A stretch of 64,000 nucleotides of DNA from Methanobacterium sp. UBA44 (lineage in GTDB: Archaea; Methanobacteriota; Methanobacteria; Methanobacteriales; Methanobacteriaceae), in the NCBI GenBank assembly GCA_002494885.1, contig DACV01000009.1, positions 132,626 through 196,625 of the forward strand, written 5' to 3'. Below are positions 44,881-54,261 of this stretch, in pieces. Below the pieces are notes generated by a model, which was given only the letters and a program-made list of their open reading frames with translations, was not told where the DNA came from and searched no databases. The position numbers and the translations under genes are program-made. The number at the start of each line of letters is the position of its first letter. Within the stretch, counting starts at the first letter, position 1.

Positions 44881-45726
44881 ATGGTTAAGGCTAAAGATTT
44901 TAACAAATATATAGAAATAACGGTTGAAAGGACAATTTATGAATATGATTTGCTCCAAAAAAATGAAAAGATAGCTATAGCTCTTTCTGGTGGCAAAGAC
45001 AGTATTTTAACGTTGCATATGATGGATAAGTTCAAAGATGAATTTAATCTTGATTTGATTGCCATAAGTGTTGATGAAGGAATTTCAGGCTACAGAAATG
45101 AAGGTATGGAAGTAGCAAGGAAAAATGCAGAAGATTTGGGGATCAAATTAATTGAAAAAACTTTTTTAAAAGAATTTAATTTTAAACTTGACCATGTTTC
45201 AGGTTTTTATAAGAGTGCATGTATACCTTGCGGAGTTTTCAGAAGGTATTTACTTAATAAAACAGCTTTTGAAGAGGGAGCAGTTAAAATAGCAACAGGT
45301 CATAACCTTGATGATGAAATACAATCATTTTTAATGACATTTTCAAGGGCTGATTTCAAAAAATTTATAAAGTTCGGACCAAAACTTGATGCAATTCACC
45401 CAAAACTCATTCCAAGAATTAAACCACTCTGGAATGTTCTTGAAAAAGATGTTGGAACATGGGCTGTTCTAAATAACATAGAAGTGCATTTTGCAGAATG
45501 CCCGTATTCACATACATCAGCAAGATCTAAAATGAAAGAATATTTGAATAATATGGAATCAGAACGAAAAGGAACTAAGCTCAATATACTTGAATCATTT
45601 AAAAAGTCATTTGAATTAGAAAGAAAGCCTGTAAAGTTGTATGAATGCGAAAAATGTAGGGAACCTTCATCTTCAAATGTTTGTAAGGCATGTGAAATGC
45701 TTAATAGTATAAGTAAGGAAATTTAG
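44881..45726 (+). CDS. TtuA/NcsA-family tRNA 2-thiolation protein lacking the N-terminal zinc finger
   Basis: 281 residues from ATG 44881; the upstream TTG is rejected. It activates and thiolates a tRNA uridine using ATP. PP-loop SGGKDS (residues 36-41), cluster cysteines C114 and C117 (SACIPCG) and C207 (AECPYS), and a C-terminal zinc pair (CEKCREP, CKACEML) match. The usual N-terminal CxxC...CxxH zinc finger is missing: the protein begins at the helix just before VERTI. No zinc codons lie upstream in frame. It could be a paralogue of a full-length NcsA. Divergent from the MTH1187 gene. Confidence 0.88.
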   Translation: MVKAKDFNKYIEITVERTIYEYDLLQKNEKIAIALSGGKDSILTLHMMDKFKDEFNLDLIAISVDEGISGYRNEGMEVARKNAEDLGIKLIEKTFLKEFNFKLDHVSGFYKSACIPCGVFRRYLLNKTAFEEGAVKIATGHNLDDEIQSFLMTFSRADFKKFIKFGPKLDAIHPKLIPRIKPLWNVLEKDVGTWAVLNNIEVHFAECPYSHTSARSKMKEYLNNMESERKGTKLNILESFKKSFELERKPVKLYECEKCREPSSSNVCKACEMLNSISKEI

Positions 45727-45784
45727 AATTAACTTCATTAAATGCTTCCTTTTAAATATTATTAAAATAAAAAAATGGGAACTG

Positions 45785-46444
45785 TTAAAAAAGTATATTA
45801 TCAACTTCTCTAACAAATAGCCGAGCATCTGACAACTTTCTAGCAGATGAATCAAATTTATTAGTTTCATAAATTACTGTGGGTATTCCCTGATTTGCAA
45901 GTGGCTGAGTGACCTGATTAACGCTTGTTGCACCTGGTGGAGTATAAATTGCAAGTGAAGGTATTCTATGATTGGCAATAAACCTTACAATACCAAGTGT
46001 ATATTCATCTTTGGATATGGGGAATAAAAAGCGTGAGAACCTGTAATTATTAATCCCAAACCGGTTTTCATGAATATCGAATACAAATGTGGGATCATTT
46101 CTAATTATACTTGGAACAACAAATTTTTGTGCTAATAACTGTCCATTAATTCTACTTGTGGTATAATCCGATGCTCCTCTAGTTACATGTACCTTGTATA
46201 CTATATATTTGTAATTTAAGCTACTAGACCTATTTTTAACATTATTTGCTATATCAAAACCAAATTCTTTTTCAAGTGGATGAACACCAGTTATATACAC
46301 TATTTCTGTATTAGAATTTAGATTTCCATAGGTAAATTTCTCAACATAACCATAAGAAGTACTGCCTATAATTGCTGCTGAACTGGTATTTATTGCAGAT
46401 AATACAATTACTAGACATAGAATGACTCCCAGTATTTTATTCAT
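45785..46444 (-). CDS. Secreted M14-like protein
   Basis: 219 residues, start ATG 46444 behind AGGAGG. Signal peptide MNKILGVILCLVIVLSA (cleavage after SSA). The mature part has H55 and E58 (GVHPLE), H125 (FDIHEN) and E193 (VIYETNKFD), a pattern like the zinc ligands and catalytic Glu of M14 carboxypeptidase or aspartoacylase folds, though without other M14 marks. The same layout is in the central domain of the gene at 36.7 kb. Probably exported; may act on wall peptides or amide bonds, as inference. Confidence 0.65.
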   Translation of the reverse strand: MNKILGVILCLVIVLSAINTSSAAIIGSTSYGYVEKFTYGNLNSNTEIVYITGVHPLEKEFGFDIANNVKNRSSSLNYKYIVYKVHVTRGASDYTTSRINGQLLAQKFVVPSIIRNDPTFVFDIHENRFGINNYRFSRFLFPISKDEYTLGIVRFIANHRIPSLAIYTPPGATSVNQVTQPLANQGIPTVIYETNKFDSSARKLSDARLFVREVDNILF

Positions 46445-46774
46445 ATTTTTATTACCTCCTATAAATTTTATTTAATAGTAATACTAAATATGTCATTAGT
46501 AATATCATTATAGGTTCTGATATTAAAAATTTTTCAATTACTAAAAAACTATCTACATGGGTTATTATGATCCCTCTAAAAAAATAAACCATTTAAAGCA
46601 GAATAATCTTAAAATAAGCCTCTTAAACCAAATAAAACAGTATAAAATTAATGTTTTAATGATTATTTTTAAATTCTATAAATGAAAATAACATTTTTAT
46701 CTCAATGTAAATAAAAAGCAGAACATATGTTTTTAGTTTGTGATTATTTATAAAATTAAAAGATTCATTTACAA
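46445..46774. other. Intergenic region, no gene seen
   Basis: About 330 bases of AT-rich DNA upstream of the secreted M14-like gene. A TATA-like run near 46500-46520 may serve it. Nothing else recognised. Confidence 0.45.
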
Positions 46775-48364
46775 TTATTCAATAATCCGGGTTATAGAAC
46801 CAATTCCTTTACTCCTTCCTTCACGGAATATAACTTTTTGACTTTCCTTGATATTAAAGGGTCTGTATTTAAACCGCATTCTAATTTTACCCCTATCTCC
46901 TGCAGACATGAACTCTTTATCGAGAGGTTCGAAAGCTACAGTTTCTGATATGGTTTCAATGTGAGTTATACATTCATAACCTTCTTTAATCGTTGTAGGA
47001 TGCACTAAAATGGCAACATCAGCTTCAAATTCTCTAACAGAGTTTTTCTCATAGTTATGATCGCATAGAATCATTCCTCTTTTGATATCTTCAATACCGA
47101 CACCTTTTATTGATATTCCTACCACATCGCCAGCTTCTGCATAATCTTTTTTGCAATAGTGCATTTCAATGGATTTGGCCCGGACATTCATATATTTACC
47201 AGTCCCATCAGGACCTAAAAATAATTTATCACCACTTTTTACTTTCCCCTGCCTGATTGTGCCGCTTACAACTACTCCTACACCCACGACAGAATATATT
47301 TTGTCTATGTACATCATGAATGGTTTTAAAGAATCTTCTGTCTTATTTGGGATTTTTAAATTTAAAAATAATTCATCAAGGAGATTTAAACCTTCACCAG
47401 TTAATGATGAAACATTTATAATTGGCACCAGGTGCGGATTATCATTTTGAGCGACAAATCCAGCATCATCTTCACTTTTTATCATGAAAGGGATCCTTCC
47501 AACAAGTTTCAGCAGTTCAAAAACTTTTTCTTTAGTTTCTTTTATTATATCTACAGAAACCATGTCGATTTTAGTAATTGTCACTATAACAGGTAAATCC
47601 ATAGCCAGAATAATTCCAAGATGCTCCTTAGTGATATGGGTCGGGCCCTGATCAGCTGCGACGGTAAGAAGACCATAATCAAGTTTTTGACCTACTATGC
47701 CTCTTATTGTTGTTCTGAGCCAAGGTTCGTGTCCCACAGTATCAACAAAGCATATTAGCTTATCACAATCTTCAACCAGCTTTGCTTTGTCCTTTTTATT
47801 TAAAGGATTTTTAATTCGCATTGCTTCATCATTGCTGAAACCATAAATTGCAAAGGAAAGATCTGCAGAGAGGCCTCTTTCTATTTCGTGTTTTTGAAGA
47901 TCAAGGAATATTCTTGTTCTACCTGAACCGTTATCAAGGTTTCCTGTAGTAATGGTTCCAACAAGGGTGCTTTTTCCATGATCTACGTGCCCTGCAACGC
48001 CTACCAGCATATGGTCACGTTTAAAACCATTATTTTTCCCAATAAAAACCCGGGCTATTTCTCCATTATCGCCAGGGAATTTTTCAACCTTTAAAATAAC
48101 GGCATTTATCTCTTCAGCAACTCTTTTTAAAACAAATATTGATTCTTCGATTTCTTTCTCATCAAGACCAGTAAGATTACCATCATCATCAACGCCAACA
48201 AAGTAAATAGCTTCACCATTACCCCGCTCCATTCGGTATTTCATCTGGGATGCAAGCCGTTGCTTTCTATCTTTTTGAAGATGATAATCCTCATTAAGAC
48301 GTTCTTTAAACTCTATATTTCTTCTTTCGCCTTTTTTTGTAATATTATGGATGCTGGTTTTCAT
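46775..48364 (-). CDS. GTPBP1-like translational GTPase
   Basis: 529 residues. A soluble N-terminal domain of about 115 residues (IEFKERLNEDYHLQKDRKQRLASQ, then AIYFVGVDDDGNLTGLDE) precedes an EF-Tu type G domain: VAGHVDHGKSTLVGT (P-loop), DTVGHEPWLRTTIRGI (G3), TITKIDM (G4), VSSLTGEG (G5). Beta-barrel domains follow (VVSGTIRQGKVKSGDKL, RMRFKYRPFNI). This is the archaeal branch of GTPBP1/2, related to EF-Tu and linked to mRNA surveillance in eukaryotes. DUF1922 lies directly upstream with a 39-base gap. Confidence 0.9.
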   Translation of the reverse strand: MKTSIHNITKKGERRNIEFKERLNEDYHLQKDRKQRLASQMKYRMERGNGEAIYFVGVDDDGNLTGLDEKEIEESIFVLKRVAEEINAVILKVEKFPGDNGEIARVFIGKNNGFKRDHMLVGVAGHVDHGKSTLVGTITTGNLDNGSGRTRIFLDLQKHEIERGLSADLSFAIYGFSNDEAMRIKNPLNKKDKAKLVEDCDKLICFVDTVGHEPWLRTTIRGIVGQKLDYGLLTVAADQGPTHITKEHLGIILAMDLPVIVTITKIDMVSVDIIKETKEKVFELLKLVGRIPFMIKSEDDAGFVAQNDNPHLVPIINVSSLTGEGLNLLDELFLNLKIPNKTEDSLKPFMMYIDKIYSVVGVGVVVSGTIRQGKVKSGDKLFLGPDGTGKYMNVRAKSIEMHYCKKDYAEAGDVVGISIKGVGIEDIKRGMILCDHNYEKNSVREFEADVAILVHPTTIKEGYECITHIETISETVAFEPLDKEFMSAGDRGKIRMRFKYRPFNIKESQKVIFREGRSKGIGSITRIIE

Positions 48365-48403
48365 GAGATTACAAAGAGATGTTAATTTGGTTAGTTATAT
48401 GAT

Positions 48404-48616
48404 TCACATTTTGTCTGCGGTGGTAAAGTACGCTCCACCGTATTTTTCTTCCTGTAATTCTCTAACTTTTTCAGATGCTAACTGTGCATCTTCTGTTTTT
48501 GCAATAATTCTTCTGCTCTTAATTTTGAATGTTTTACCGCATACGCACTTTTTCTGAGCTACATCTTCTCTGGAGTACATTGCGCGTCCGCAATCACATC
48601 TAAATACAACATACAT
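48404..48616 (-). CDS. DUF1922 zinc-ribbon protein
   Basis: 70 residues. Two zinc knuckles, FRCDCGRAMYS and KKCVCGKTFK, followed by a helix AQLASEKVRELQEEKYG, match DUF1922 (MTH1184 family) in length and order. These proteins of methanogens have a rubredoxin-like zinc ribbon; function unknown. It is upstream of the GTPBP1-like gene, and the pair is probably one transcript. Start ATG 48616, preceded by an AAATGTGATAAAA stretch that includes GTGAT. Confidence 0.9.
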   Translation of the reverse strand: MYVVFRCDCGRAMYSREDVAQKKCVCGKTFKIKSRRIIAKTEDAQLASEKVRELQEEKYGGAYFTTADKM

Positions 48617-48857
48617 TTTTTATCACATTTTTCAATGATTTAATTCATAATGTTTTTCTGAAGTTATAATGTGATCTATTAGGTGCATATGCCATTTAAA
48701 TTTATAAATTATATTTTTAATCGTTTTAAATTATTCTGGTAATTTTAATGGATTAATTATATAATTTTCAGGTGTTTTAATAAATTTATGTATATAATTG
48801 TATTCATCACTTCATTTAAATTTTTCAATTATATTCATATAAAAACAAATCATTGAA

Positions 48858-50021
<1,164 letters not shown>

Positions 50022-50076
50022 TTTATATCACACATTATTTGATTTATTATTTATTTTATTAATGATAATAAATGAT

Positions 50077-50742
50077 TTATAATTTTTTAATAATTCCATT
50101 TTCATAAACTGGAACTACATCATATATATCTTTTTTAGTGCAGAATTCAATATCATCAAAAAATCCGAGTTTTTTAAGCCCTCGAGCTGATTCAGAATTT
50201 TTAATGGCTTCATTAACCATTCTTCCATCTCTTGATGCCATATAAGCTGCCTGGGACATTTCATCAAGATCATAGTCTTTAAAGTTTGATATTATTTCTC
50301 CAGCACCAAGAAAATCTTCTATAGCAAATCTTCCTCTAACACCAGCCATTACGACTTCTATATGATTTTCTGCAATTTCAGATGCTAATTTGGCCACTGC
50401 TTTTGCATTTACAAATGAACCTACAAGTGATTTTGCATTCATTCCTTTAAGGATTCTGGTACCATTACTTGTTGTTAAAACAAGTGTATCTCCGCCAAAA
50501 TTTTTTATTTCAATGGGGGAGTTACCTGTATCGAATCCTTTAATTGTTGCACCTTCTCTTTCACCTGCAAGAATTGCATTATACTTTTTTGCTAATTCTA
50601 CAGCATTATTTTTATCTTTTACTGCAACAACTTTATTAAAATTATCTAATGCAACTGTAATTGTTGTACTGGCTCTTAAGACATCGACCATAATTGCAAC
50701 ATCGTGAGAAAGCGATTTATCTAGAGATAATGTGACTAACAT
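50077..50742 (-). CDS. comB: 2-phosphosulfolactate phosphatase
   Basis: 221 residues, start ATG 50742 seven bases after GGTG. It removes phosphate from 2-phosphosulfolactate, the second step of coenzyme M synthesis from phosphoenolpyruvate. Marks: IMVDVLRASTTITVAL, AILAGEREGATIKGFDTGNSP, LTTSNGTRIL and AGVRGRFAIEDFLGAGEI. Other coenzyme M genes are not in the window. Coenzyme M is the substrate of the Mcr complex encoded at 56-61 kb. Confidence 0.93.
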   Translation of the reverse strand: MLVTLSLDKSLSHDVAIMVDVLRASTTITVALDNFNKVVAVKDKNNAVELAKKYNAILAGEREGATIKGFDTGNSPIEIKNFGGDTLVLTTSNGTRILKGMNAKSLVGSFVNAKAVAKLASEIAENHIEVVMAGVRGRFAIEDFLGAGEIISNFKDYDLDEMSQAAYMASRDGRMVNEAIKNSESARGLKKLGFFDDIEFCTKKDIYDVVPVYENGIIKKL

Positions 50743-50798
50743 TGAAAAACACCAGAAAATAGGATTTTAGAATTAAAAAAATGAATTGAGTGGTTTAA

Positions 50799-51008
50799 TT
50801 AAACTTTTTCAGCAAAACCAAATTTTCTTCTTACAGAGACTATTTTTACTTTAACCTCATCACCAACTTTGGTATCTGGCACAAATACTACAAAACCATT
50901 TATTCTAGTAATACCGTCGCCTTCTTTACCTACATCTTCAATTTTAACATCATATTCTTCCCCTTCTTCAATAGGGGCTGTTTTTGGACCTTGATTTGTT
51001 CCGAACAA
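50799..51008 (-). CDS. Small TRAM-domain RNA-binding protein (copy 2)
   Basis: 69 residues from TTG 51008. TRAM domain: GEEYDVKIEDVGKEGDGITRI, GFVVFVPDTKVGDEVKVKI and RRKFGFAEKV, very close to copy 1 at 6.9 kb. The start context AGGATGTGAATTAATTGTT differs from copy 1 by one base; here the upstream GTG runs straight into TAA, so TTG is the only usable start. A stem-loop lies just before the ribosome region. Likely an RNA chaperone. It ends close to comB but on the same strand downstream of its own promoter. Confidence 0.88.
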   Translation of the reverse strand: MFGTNQGPKTAPIEEGEEYDVKIEDVGKEGDGITRINGFVVFVPDTKVGDEVKVKIVSVRRKFGFAEKV

Positions 51009-51024
51009 TTAATTCACATCCTTT

Positions 51025-51044
51025 GATCAATATTTTGATTGATC
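51025..51044 (-). promoter_or_regulatory. 5'-terminal stem-loop in the second TRAM gene leader
   Basis: On the minus strand GATCAAT-CAAAAT-ATTGATC is a perfect 7-bp stem with a 6-nt loop. The TATA box TTTATATA (51070-51077) predicts transcription from about 51047, three bases before the hairpin. It is followed by AA and AGGATGTGAAT, as in copy 1. Confidence 0.6.
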
Positions 51045-51281
51045 TTAAAATTAATTATGATTGAATCAATATATAAATATTTTTATAAAAGGAAATAAGG
51101 TCAAGAAGCATATTTTAATCTTTTAACTATTTTAAAATTAATTTAGAGGATATCTGGAATGTTATAGATCAATTTTGATAACTTCGGTATTTCTTGATTT
51201 TTTAATAATGAAAAATAGAAATTATTTTAGTGGATTACCAAGTTCAGTCTATTTTCCACCAGTTATAACGTCTAAATCCTG

Positions 51282-51515
51282 TTAGCTTCGGCTTCTTCCA
51301 GACCTTAATAATATTTTATCACCTATTTTATCAACCATACTGCATGGTATTGTTCTTTCTTCACCTACTCCTACTTTTGCAGATAGGTTTCCTTCTCTAA
51401 GGATAATTGCTTCTATTTTACGATTTCTAAGGTCTAATTCAAGGTCTTCTACTTCTCCAATTTTATTTCCTTGGGTATCTATTACATCTTTACCTTTAAT
51501 TTCATTTATTTTCAT
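51282..51515 (-). CDS. PRC-barrel domain protein
   Basis: 77 residues. One PRC-barrel: KINEIKGKDVIDTQGNKIGEVEDLELDLRNRKIEAIIL, then GVGEERTIPCSMVDKIGDKILL. Lone PRC-barrel proteins are common in methanogens, with unclear roles in RNA metabolism or protein-protein contact. Start ATG 51515 behind AGGTGTTCAATA. Not linked to a neighbour. Confidence 0.9.
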   Translation of the reverse strand: MKINEIKGKDVIDTQGNKIGEVEDLELDLRNRKIEAIILREGNLSAKVGVGEERTIPCSMVDKIGDKILLRSGRSRS

Positions 51516-51672
51516 TATTGAACACCTCTAAACATTTATTTAACCTAATTTTCAAATGACTTAATTGTTATGTAACAATTATTATTTATTTAGTAATACT
51601 TTAATTTAACCAAAGATTAAAAAGCAAAATTGATATAAAAAAAATTGATATTATTTAAGGCGAGGGTAAATC

Positions 51673-52197
51673 ATGTCATCAATGAGAATTGTTACAACTC
51701 CAATGTGTCAGAGGATTCTTGAACTAGCAGGGATCAATGACTATATTGTAAGTTCTAATCCCGATAAAATAAATGGAGATATTACAGTAACGCTATCTGA
51801 AACAAAAACATCATCCAGGTCCATAAAAATTAAATTAAATACATTTTCACAAATTACTGAAAGTGTAAAAAAACTTACAGAAATATTTGAAACTACTCCT
51901 TTAAAATATGAAATAACTAATCTCATATATTCAAAGAATAATAATGAGAAAATAAAAATAAAAGTATATTCAAATTTTTTAAAAGAAATAGTGGAAGATA
52001 TGGGTTTTACAATTGTTCATGAGAATTATGACTATATCGTTTACCCAGATTATATGAAAGATAAAATACTTGATGAAATAAAAGATAATGTGAAGGTAGT
52101 TGAAGTTCCTTCCCATAAGAATGCACCATCAGACCCTATAAAAAGGGCGGAAATGAGATATAATATTTTGGAGAGAAATTTATGTACGAAACACTGA
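51673..52197 (+). CDS. Conserved protein translationally coupled to methanogenesis marker 7
   Basis: 174 residues, start ATG 51673 behind GAGGG. Soluble; MRIVTTPMCQRILELAGINDYIVS at the N-terminus, a middle of strands and helices, and YDYIVYPDYMKDKILDEIKDNV followed by NAPSDPIKRAEMRYNILE near the end. It is not one of the marker proteins whose sequence I can recall (markers 5 and 17 do not fit), so no name is given. It overlaps the MMP7 gene by 16 bases, which suggests translational coupling and a shared role in MCR maturation. Confidence 0.75.
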   Translation: MSSMRIVTTPMCQRILELAGINDYIVSSNPDKINGDITVTLSETKTSSRSIKIKLNTFSQITESVKKLTEIFETTPLKYEITNLIYSKNNNEKIKIKVYSNFLKEIVEDMGFTIVHENYDYIVYPDYMKDKILDEIKDNVKVVEVPSHKNAPSDPIKRAEMRYNILERNLCTKH

Positions 52198-53093
52198 CAT
52201 ATACTGGAGGAGTTCACAAGCACGAAGAAGTAACAGAGCTTATAGAAGATCTGGGAGGATTTGTGCTGCAGGAGAACTTCAGCCAGATGGATCTTGTCAT
52301 AACTCTTGCTGTACCAATAGAAGATGTTGATAAAGTAAAAGAAAAAGCAAAAGAACTTCTTGGAACTGTAAAGGTAGCTCCGATGGCAGGGACAGAAATT
52401 GCAATAGTATCTCCAACTCTTGCCCGACAACACCTCCCTCATTCTGCCTGTGATATTTCAGAATACTTGCGAAGATATGGTGCAAAGGATAATATGATAG
52501 GTTTATCCAGAGGAGCAGGAAAAGGCATATCCAGAATATCTCAGGATGAAAAAAAGCTCATTGAAGAACATGATCTGGCAGTTTTTGCCCTTGGAAGCTT
52601 CAGGGAATGTATATTAAATAAAATTCATCTTTTTGAAGATATGGAGATACCTATAGTAGTTACAGGAGCTCCGAACATGAGCGCTGATGAAATTCCAGGA
52701 GCAACAGCATATGTTGGGGGTTTAGGAAGAATTCCAAGAAGACTTAAGCGTGGAGAGAATATCAGAGCACTTAGAAACCTTGTTTCTACCGTTGAAGGTA
52801 TTTTAAATGATAAAAGATATGAAATTGCTCAGGATCCACCGATAGTGCCTTCAATACTTGTAAAAAGTGAGATTGAGAACCAGATGCCGGCAATAGAAGA
52901 AATATACTCTCCTTCCCCAATTGTAAGCCAGCTCGATGGAGTAAGGGTTAAGCTTAATTTTGATAAATATAAAGATGAAATTGGAAATGTTAAAGTGGAC
53001 GATTACCGGCTAGGAGATGTCTCAGAAATCAGGAAATCCATGATGTATGATTATACACTGGTTAAACTGTTACCTGAATCCTCTATTTTATAA
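52182..53093 (+). CDS. Methanogenesis marker protein 7
   Basis: 303 residues. The family is recognisable from TYTGGVHKHEEVTELIEDLGG, AGTEIAIVSPTLARQHLPHSACDISEYLRRYGAKDNMIGLSRG, AVFALGSFRECI, IVVTGAPNMSADEI and YVGGLGRIPRRLKR. MMP7 is found only in methanogens and is part of the ATP-dependent complex with McrC that activates methyl-coenzyme M reductase. The first codons overlap the upstream gene. mcrC is 5 kb downstream, so both known parts of that complex that I can see are in this window. Confidence 0.9.
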   Translation: MYETLTYTGGVHKHEEVTELIEDLGGFVLQENFSQMDLVITLAVPIEDVDKVKEKAKELLGTVKVAPMAGTEIAIVSPTLARQHLPHSACDISEYLRRYGAKDNMIGLSRGAGKGISRISQDEKKLIEEHDLAVFALGSFRECILNKIHLFEDMEIPIVVTGAPNMSADEIPGATAYVGGLGRIPRRLKRGENIRALRNLVSTVEGILNDKRYEIAQDPPIVPSILVKSEIENQMPAIEEIYSPSPIVSQLDGVRVKLNFDKYKDEIGNVKVDDYRLGDVSEIRKSMMYDYTLVKLLPESSIL

Positions 53094-53144
53094 TAAATCT
53101 TTTTAACTTGAATAAAATTAAATATTTATTTTTAGGGGGTAAAA

Positions 53145-54227
53145 ATGAAGAGATTAATCCAGATGGTCATATTTCTATCGGTATTTTTCTTTGGATTTCT
53201 GGTTCTAAATTACTATATTTTCTCTAGAATTGGCATGTTACTGGATTTATCAAAAATAACTGTCTACTCATTGATATTTATATTTGCAATATCCTATCCT
53301 GCTGCAACAGTACTTGAAAGGACAGTTTCGCATATAATTACCCGTGCTTTGTATACCATTGCCTCTGCATGGATGGGAATGTCATTTTTCATTATAACTT
53401 TGCTTCTTATCTATGAAATATTGAAATTTATATTTAATATTCCTCCATTTACAGCAGGAATCTCAATAATAGCAATCGCTTCAGTTATAAGCACATATGC
53501 TATTTTCAATAGTATATTTTTAGAAATTAAAGAGATTGAAATCAGTATTCCCAATTTAAAAAGAGATATGAGGATAGTTCAACTTTCAGATATGCATATA
53601 GGTTCTGTAAGGAATTCAGGATTTATAAAAAAAATAGTTAAAAAAACAAATGCTTTAAATCCCCATATTGTGTTGATAACGGGTGATACAGCAGATGGGA
53701 GTGCCAAATTACATCCTTATATGTTTAATGACATAGATAAACTTAAATGTCCAGTATTCCTTGGAATAGGTAATCATGATGTTTATGAAGGGATAGATAA
53801 CGTTTTAGAAGTACTTAAAACTACAAATATAAGAGTATTAAGGGATGAAATGGTAGAAATACATGATTTACAGATAATAGGTGTTGATTATTCATTTGAA
53901 AAGAATTATCTTAAAAATGTGCTTTTGCAGTTAGAAATAGATAAATCAAAACCTTCTATTTTAATGTACCACGTGCCAACGGAAATTGAAGCTGCAAGTG
54001 CTGCGGGAATTGATTTGCAGATTTCAGGGCATACACATAAAGGACAGTTTTTCCCCTTTAATTATCTGGGCCGTCTTGTTTTCCCATATTTCAATGGACT
54101 TTATCGATATAATGGAACCATTCTCTATGTTTCTCAGGGAACAGGAACATGGGGCCCTCCAATGAGATTGGGTTCGAAAAATGAGATAACACTGATAAAA
54201 CTTATAAAAGAACATGATAAGGATTAA
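53145..54227 (+). CDS. Membrane-bound metallophosphoesterase (YkuE-like)
   Basis: 360 residues. Four N-terminal membrane segments (residues 5-130) precede a calcineurin-type phosphoesterase: VQLSDMHIGSVRNSGFI, LITGDTADGS, FLGIGNHDVYEG, MYHVPTEIEAA and ISGHTHKGQFFP. Such proteins face the outside or inside of the membrane and cleave phosphodiesters, possibly of lipids; the substrate is unknown. Start ATG 53145 follows GGGGGTAAAA. It converges with mmp10 with 34 bases between. Confidence 0.88.
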   Translation: MKRLIQMVIFLSVFFFGFLVLNYYIFSRIGMLLDLSKITVYSLIFIFAISYPAATVLERTVSHIITRALYTIASAWMGMSFFIITLLLIYEILKFIFNIPPFTAGISIIAIASVISTYAIFNSIFLEIKEIEISIPNLKRDMRIVQLSDMHIGSVRNSGFIKKIVKKTNALNPHIVLITGDTADGSAKLHPYMFNDIDKLKCPVFLGIGNHDVYEGIDNVLEVLKTTNIRVLRDEMVEIHDLQIIGVDYSFEKNYLKNVLLQLEIDKSKPSILMYHVPTEIEAASAAGIDLQISGHTHKGQFFPFNYLGRLVFPYFNGLYRYNGTILYVSQGTGTWGPPMRLGSKNEITLIKLIKEHDKD

Positions 54228-54261
54228 ACCTAAAAAAAGAAAATAGTGAATTTCATTCAAT

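Noticed and set aside
51673..52197. Naming the gene before MMP7 as marker 17 or marker 5
   Set aside because: The sequence does not fit what I recall of either family; position alone is not enough.
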